Assembly: GCA_003521845.1 (NCBI GenBank)
Contig: DPHB01000038.1
Location: forward strand, 93,170 to 109,032
DNA: 15,863 nucleotides
Direction of reading: 5' to 3'
Source: Oceanospirillaceae bacterium
GTDB lineage: Bacteria > Pseudomonadota > Gammaproteobacteria > Pseudomonadales > Balneatricaceae
Shown piece by piece: positions 12,787 through 15,863 of the stretch. The position numbers were made by a program, and so were the translations under genes. Numbering within the stretch: position 1 is the first letter of the stretch; each line of letters opens with the position of its first letter. The notes under the pieces were generated by a model. The model was given only the letters and a program-made list of their open reading frames with translations. It was not told the DNA's origin and did not search any database.

Positions 12787-14748
12787 TTAGTCTTGTAGCT
12801 CAGGCAAATTAGCAAACAAGTCTAGAGCCTCTGGATTAGCTAGGGCATCCTTGTTCTTAACGGCTTCGTTATGCACTACCTTGCGCACGGCAAGTTCGAC
12901 GATTTTACCACTAATGGTGCGTGGGATATCGGCAACCTGAATTACCTTGGCCGGTACGTGGCGAGGTGTGGTATTGGCACGGATTTGCTGCTTGATGGTT
13001 TTAACCAGCTCATCATCCAGTTGGATGCCAGGCTTTAATACCACAAACAAAATAACGCGTACGTCATCTTGCCAACTTTGGCCGATAACAATACTTTCTT
13101 GTACGCCAGCAACAGCTTCTACCTGACGATAGATTTCGGCGGTACCGATGCGTACGCCACCTGGGTTAAGTACGGCATCTGAACGACCATGGATGATAAC
13201 GCCGTTTTCAGCGGTGATTTCACCATAGTCACCGTGCGCCCAGATATTGTCGAATTGATCAAAATAGGCATCGTGATATTTACTGCCATTCTTGTCATCC
13301 CAAAAATAGATAGGCATGCAAGGGAAGGGCTTGGTGCAAACCAGTTCTCCTTTTTCTTGTGTCACTGCTTGGCCATCATCGTTAAATATCTCTACCGCCA
13401 TGCCAAGGCCCGCGCACTGCAGTTGGCCACGGTATACGGGCAATATAGGGCTGCCTAGGGCAAAGCAAGAGACTATGTCGGTGCCGCCAGAGATAGAGGC
13501 TAACAAGACGTCCGCTTTGATGTCCGTGTAAACGTAGTCAAAGCTTTCGTGGGCCAAAGGTGAGCCCGTTGACAAGATGGCACGTAGGTGACTTAGGTCA
13601 TGGCTTTTTGCTGGCTTGATACCGGCTTTTTCAATAGCCGCAATATACTTGGCACTGGTACCAAAGATGCTGACTTTTTCTTTTTCAGCCATATCCATCA
13701 TAATGGCTGGCTGTTTGAAAGGCGAGCCGTCGTAAAGTACGACTGTACAGCCAACTGACAAGCCATTGACGAGCCAGTTCCACATCATCCAACCACAAGT
13801 GGTGTAGTAGAAAAGTACGTCATCACGTTTTACGTCCGTGTGTAAGATGTGTTCTTTGTTGTGTTGTAATAAGGTGCCGCCAATACTGTGTACGATGCAC
13901 TTAGGTACACCAGTAGTACCAGAGGAATACATAACATATAAGGGATCGGCAAAGTTCATGGGCGTGAACTCGACTTCGGTGGCATCGGCATCCATAAAGG
14001 CGTTAAGGTGTACCGCTTTGCCCGGTACCGTTTGGTCTAATACAGCGAGATCGGCATTGGTAGCAACGTGATCGCACACAATAATGCGTTCAATACTGTC
14101 AAGCTGTGCTGCAATACCGGCAACACGCTCAAGGGAATTAAGGGTTTTGCCGTTATACAAATAGCCATCGGTAGTGAATAGGATACGAGGCTTAATTTGA
14201 CCAAAGCGATCCAGTACGCCATTAATACCAAAGTCCGGAGAACAAGAACTCCATACGGCGCCAATGGCACTAGCCGCTAGCATAGCCACTACGGTGTCTA
14301 TAACGTTCGGCATAAAACCTGCGACGCGATCACCAGGTTGGATACCGTGCTGACGTAAAGCGCTGCTCAATTGGGCTACACGCAGATAGAGGTGAGCGTA
14401 AGATACTTCTAAACGCTTACCATCTTCACCACAAAATACCAAGGCGGTGGCCGCATCACGGTGTTTAAGCAGATTTTCAGCATAGTTAAGCTTAGCTTCG
14501 GGGAACCACTCGGCACCAGGCATCAGGTTGCCTTTATTCAAGATTGTATCGCCCTTGTGTTGTGCGATAACGCCAGACAGTTGCCAAACTTCATCCCAGA
14601 AGGTGGCGATGTCATCTACGCTCCAAGCATGCAGGTCGGCATAGGATTGCATGTTGAGCTGATGTTTAGCATTCATGTGCAGCATAAATTGCTGCATGTT
14701 ACTGTCGTTAATGCGTTGTGCGCTGGGTTGCCAAAGTGCTGTTGTCAT
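12787..14748 (-). CDS. aacS: Acetoacetyl-CoA synthetase (acetoacetate-CoA ligase)
   Basis: The 653-residue enzyme activates acetoacetate to acetoacetyl-CoA using ATP and CoA. Length and motifs match AacS. The N-terminal LWQPSAQRINDSNMQQFM segment is typical of the family. LMPGAEWFPEAKLNYAENLL is the ACAS_N region. The P-loop-like YSSGTTGVPKCIVHSIGG lies at 274-291, FYYTTCGWMMWNW follows, and PRTISGK ends at the predicted catalytic Lys615. The tryptophan-rich TTCGWMMWNW block separates AacS and acetyl-CoA synthetases from other acyl ligases. It lies 138 bp downstream of HMG-CoA lyase on the same strand, so the two steps run in sequence: acetoacetate made by the lyase is recaptured and can be thiolysed to two acetyl-CoA. 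The Shine-Dalgarno before the ATG at 14748 is weak (GGTAA). Confidence 0.95.
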   Translation of the reverse strand: MTTALWQPSAQRINDSNMQQFMLHMNAKHQLNMQSYADLHAWSVDDIATFWDEVWQLSGVIAQHKGDTILNKGNLMPGAEWFPEAKLNYAENLLKHRDAATALVFCGEDGKRLEVSYAHLYLRVAQLSSALRQHGIQPGDRVAGFMPNVIDTVVAMLAASAIGAVWSSCSPDFGINGVLDRFGQIKPRILFTTDGYLYNGKTLNSLERVAGIAAQLDSIERIIVCDHVATNADLAVLDQTVPGKAVHLNAFMDADATEVEFTPMNFADPLYVMYSSGTTGVPKCIVHSIGGTLLQHNKEHILHTDVKRDDVLFYYTTCGWMMWNWLVNGLSVGCTVVLYDGSPFKQPAIMMDMAEKEKVSIFGTSAKYIAAIEKAGIKPAKSHDLSHLRAILSTGSPLAHESFDYVYTDIKADVLLASISGGTDIVSCFALGSPILPVYRGQLQCAGLGMAVEIFNDDGQAVTQEKGELVCTKPFPCMPIYFWDDKNGSKYHDAYFDQFDNIWAHGDYGEITAENGVIIHGRSDAVLNPGGVRIGTAEIYRQVEAVAGVQESIVIGQSWQDDVRVILFVVLKPGIQLDDELVKTIKQQIRANTTPRHVPAKVIQVADIPRTISGKIVELAVRKVVHNEAVKNKDALANPEALDLFANLPELQD

Positions 14749-14886
14749 TTTGCTATTACCGAGTCTATTTACCGAGCTATGTTTTACGAGCCGAAATTAT
14801 GGGCTCATTAAACGTCTTATTGAAGTCTATGTTTTGATATTAATCGACGAATACTTGCCTAAATATGCCTAGTGCTAATACTTAGT

Positions 14887-15783
14887 TTACTGGCATGCTA
14901 TGCCGACTTTAGCACCGTTGGTGCGGCCTAGGTCGGCACTGATGTCTTGACCAACCTTAAGCAAACGATCTAGCTGTATGCCCGTGTGAATGCCTAGGCC
15001 GTGCAGCATGTACACAAGGTCTTCAGTGGCGACGTTGCCACTGGCACCTTTGGCGTACGGGCAGCCGCCCAAACCAGCAATGGAACTGTCAAAGCTTGCC
15101 ACGCCAGCTTGCATCATGGCATAGATATTAGCTAATGCTTGGCCGTAGGTATCGTGGCAATGGCCAGCTAGGTTTTGGCTGGGCACGTATTGCGTCACAG
15201 CCGACAGCATATCTAACATGCGGCCCGGTGTGCCAGTACCAATAGTGTCACCTAGGGATACTTCGTAGCAGCCCATTTGCATTAGGGCATCGCTAACTTC
15301 GGCAACCTTTGCTGGAGCTACTGCGCCTTCGTAAGGGCAGTCAATAACAGCGGAAACATAACCGCGTACGCGCAAACCGGCATCTAGCGCTGCTTTGGCA
15401 ACGGGTTCAAAGCGTGCCAAACCTTCGGCAATGCTGCAGTTGGTATTGCGTTGGCTAAAGCTTTCACTGGCCGAACCAAATACTGCTACTTCGTTTACAC
15501 CCGATTGTAGGGCGCGTTCCAAACCTTGTAGGTTGGGGGTGAGGGCACTGTAGTTGACGTGCTTGTGACGAGTGATAAGGCTTAACACCTCGGCACTGTT
15601 AGCCATTTGTGGCACCCATTTAGGGTGTACAAAAGCCGCGGCTTCAATGTCGCGTAAACCAGCGGCAGCAAGGCGATCGATCAGATTGGCTTTAAGGCCA
15701 GCAGAAAGCATTTGACCGGGTTCGTTTTGTAGACCATCGCGAGGGCCTACTTCAACAATACGTACTTTTTTAGGTAGGTTCAT
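14887..15783 (-). CDS. Hydroxymethylglutaryl-CoA lyase
   Basis: The 298-residue TIM-barrel enzyme cleaves (S)-3-hydroxy-3-methylglutaryl-CoA to acetyl-CoA and acetoacetate, the last step of leucine catabolism. It is known as MvaB or LiuE in Pseudomonas. The N-terminal VRIVEVGPRDGLQNE carries the catalytic Arg15-Asp16 pair. AGHCHDTYGQALAN supplies the metal-binding histidines. The active-site signature SIAGLGGCPYAKGASGNVATED contains the conserved Cys241. Length is standard for bacterial enzymes. AGGA about 8 nt upstream of ATG 15783 is a good ribosome binding site. The usual upstream liu genes (isovaleryl-CoA dehydrogenase and methylcrotonyl-CoA carboxylase) would lie beyond the window end. 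Separating it from them is a third copy of the CGTCATTGCGAG repeat. Confidence 0.96.
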   Translation of the reverse strand: MNLPKKVRIVEVGPRDGLQNEPGQMLSAGLKANLIDRLAAAGLRDIEAAAFVHPKWVPQMANSAEVLSLITRHKHVNYSALTPNLQGLERALQSGVNEVAVFGSASESFSQRNTNCSIAEGLARFEPVAKAALDAGLRVRGYVSAVIDCPYEGAVAPAKVAEVSDALMQMGCYEVSLGDTIGTGTPGRMLDMLSAVTQYVPSQNLAGHCHDTYGQALANIYAMMQAGVASFDSSIAGLGGCPYAKGASGNVATEDLVYMLHGLGIHTGIQLDRLLKVGQDISADLGRTNGAKVGIACQ

Positions 15784-15808
15784 TTGTTGTTCCTAATATT
15801 TCCCATTT

Positions 15809-15863
15809 CGTCATTGCGAGTAGCTACTTCGTCATTGCAAGCGTAGCGAAGCAATCTCTGCAA
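15809..15863. repeat. MITE/REP-like palindromic element, copy 3 (cut by window end)
   Basis: CGTCATTGCGAG at 15809-15820 is followed 9 nt later by a second left end at 15830-15858 that begins CGTCATTGCAAGCGTAGCGA and finishes with GCAATCTC (15851-15858). The window ends before any right arm. The double left end repeats the arrangement of copy 2, where a short end precedes a longer one. The element is upstream of HMG-CoA lyase, 26 nt from its start codon, so it may lie within the leader or between operon genes. Confidence 0.8.

Noticed and set aside
14788..14806. Inverted repeat GAGCC-N9-GGCTC between HMG-CoA lyase and acetoacetyl-CoA synthetase.
   Set aside because: The stem is only 5 bp, with no T-tract and no match to an operator I know; too weak to call a terminator or operator.
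13838..14811. Several plus-strand open frames (for example 14461-14811) inside or upstream of the acetoacetyl-CoA synthetase gene.
   Set aside because: They have no recognisable domains and mirror the strongly supported minus-strand enzyme.
4474..15863. A CRISPR array, because of the repeated CGTCATTGCGAG units.
   Set aside because: The copies are kilobases apart and palindromic, with no regular spacers and no cas genes.

Overview
The window looks like chromosomal DNA of an aerobic, probably marine gammaproteobacterium. The evidence is the gene complement (TcdA, YigZ, PhnA/YjdM, DUF1289, a leucine/acetoacetate catabolic block and a PF12418/PF12806-type acyl-CoA dehydrogenase) together with roughly balanced base composition and dispersed palindromic repeats between genes. 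A Cellvibrionales/Spongiibacteraceae-like host is my best guess; I cannot prove a genus. There are no rRNA or tRNA genes, CRISPR array, transposase or phage genes.

Layout. Positions 1-300 hold the end of an AMP-forming acyl-CoA synthetase. Next are a KfrA-like DNA-binding coiled-coil protein (393-1514), a MaoC hydratase on the minus strand (1634-2059) and, divergent from it, a large acyl-CoA dehydrogenase (2286-4049). The three acyl-CoA enzymes suggest fatty-acid or other acyl-CoA oxidation. A housekeeping block follows: yjdM/phnA, yigZ, tcdA and a DUF1289 protein (4131-6266).

From 6367 to 11818 all genes run on the plus strand and form a probable signalling island: a soluble PAS histidine kinase, a small polytopic membrane protein of unknown function, a secreted PhnD-like solute-binding protein, a membrane-bound Cache/HAMP/PAS histidine kinase and an EamA-type transporter that overlaps the kinase gene by 4 nt. 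The two kinases share unusual H-box (H-x-L-G-N-A) and G2-box (G-N-G-L-H-x-x-A-N-F) signatures, and no response regulator is present. This split binding-protein/kinase sensor is the best candidate here for an undescribed system.

From 11971 to the end, minus-strand genes encode HMG-CoA lyase, acetoacetyl-CoA synthetase and, 3 nt downstream, a methyltransferase. The first two complete leucine breakdown: HMG-CoA is cleaved to acetyl-CoA and acetoacetate, and the acetoacetate is re-activated to acetoacetyl-CoA.

Three palindromic repeat types sit between genes. One is a MITE/REP-like element with CGTCATTGCGAG ends, present at 4474, 11826 and 15809. The others are a GGGGACAGGCAC-type hairpin at 1523-1564 and an ACGGGGT...ACCCCGT hairpin at 4055-4083. 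Several lie at 3' ends of convergent genes, where they could also act as transcription barriers.
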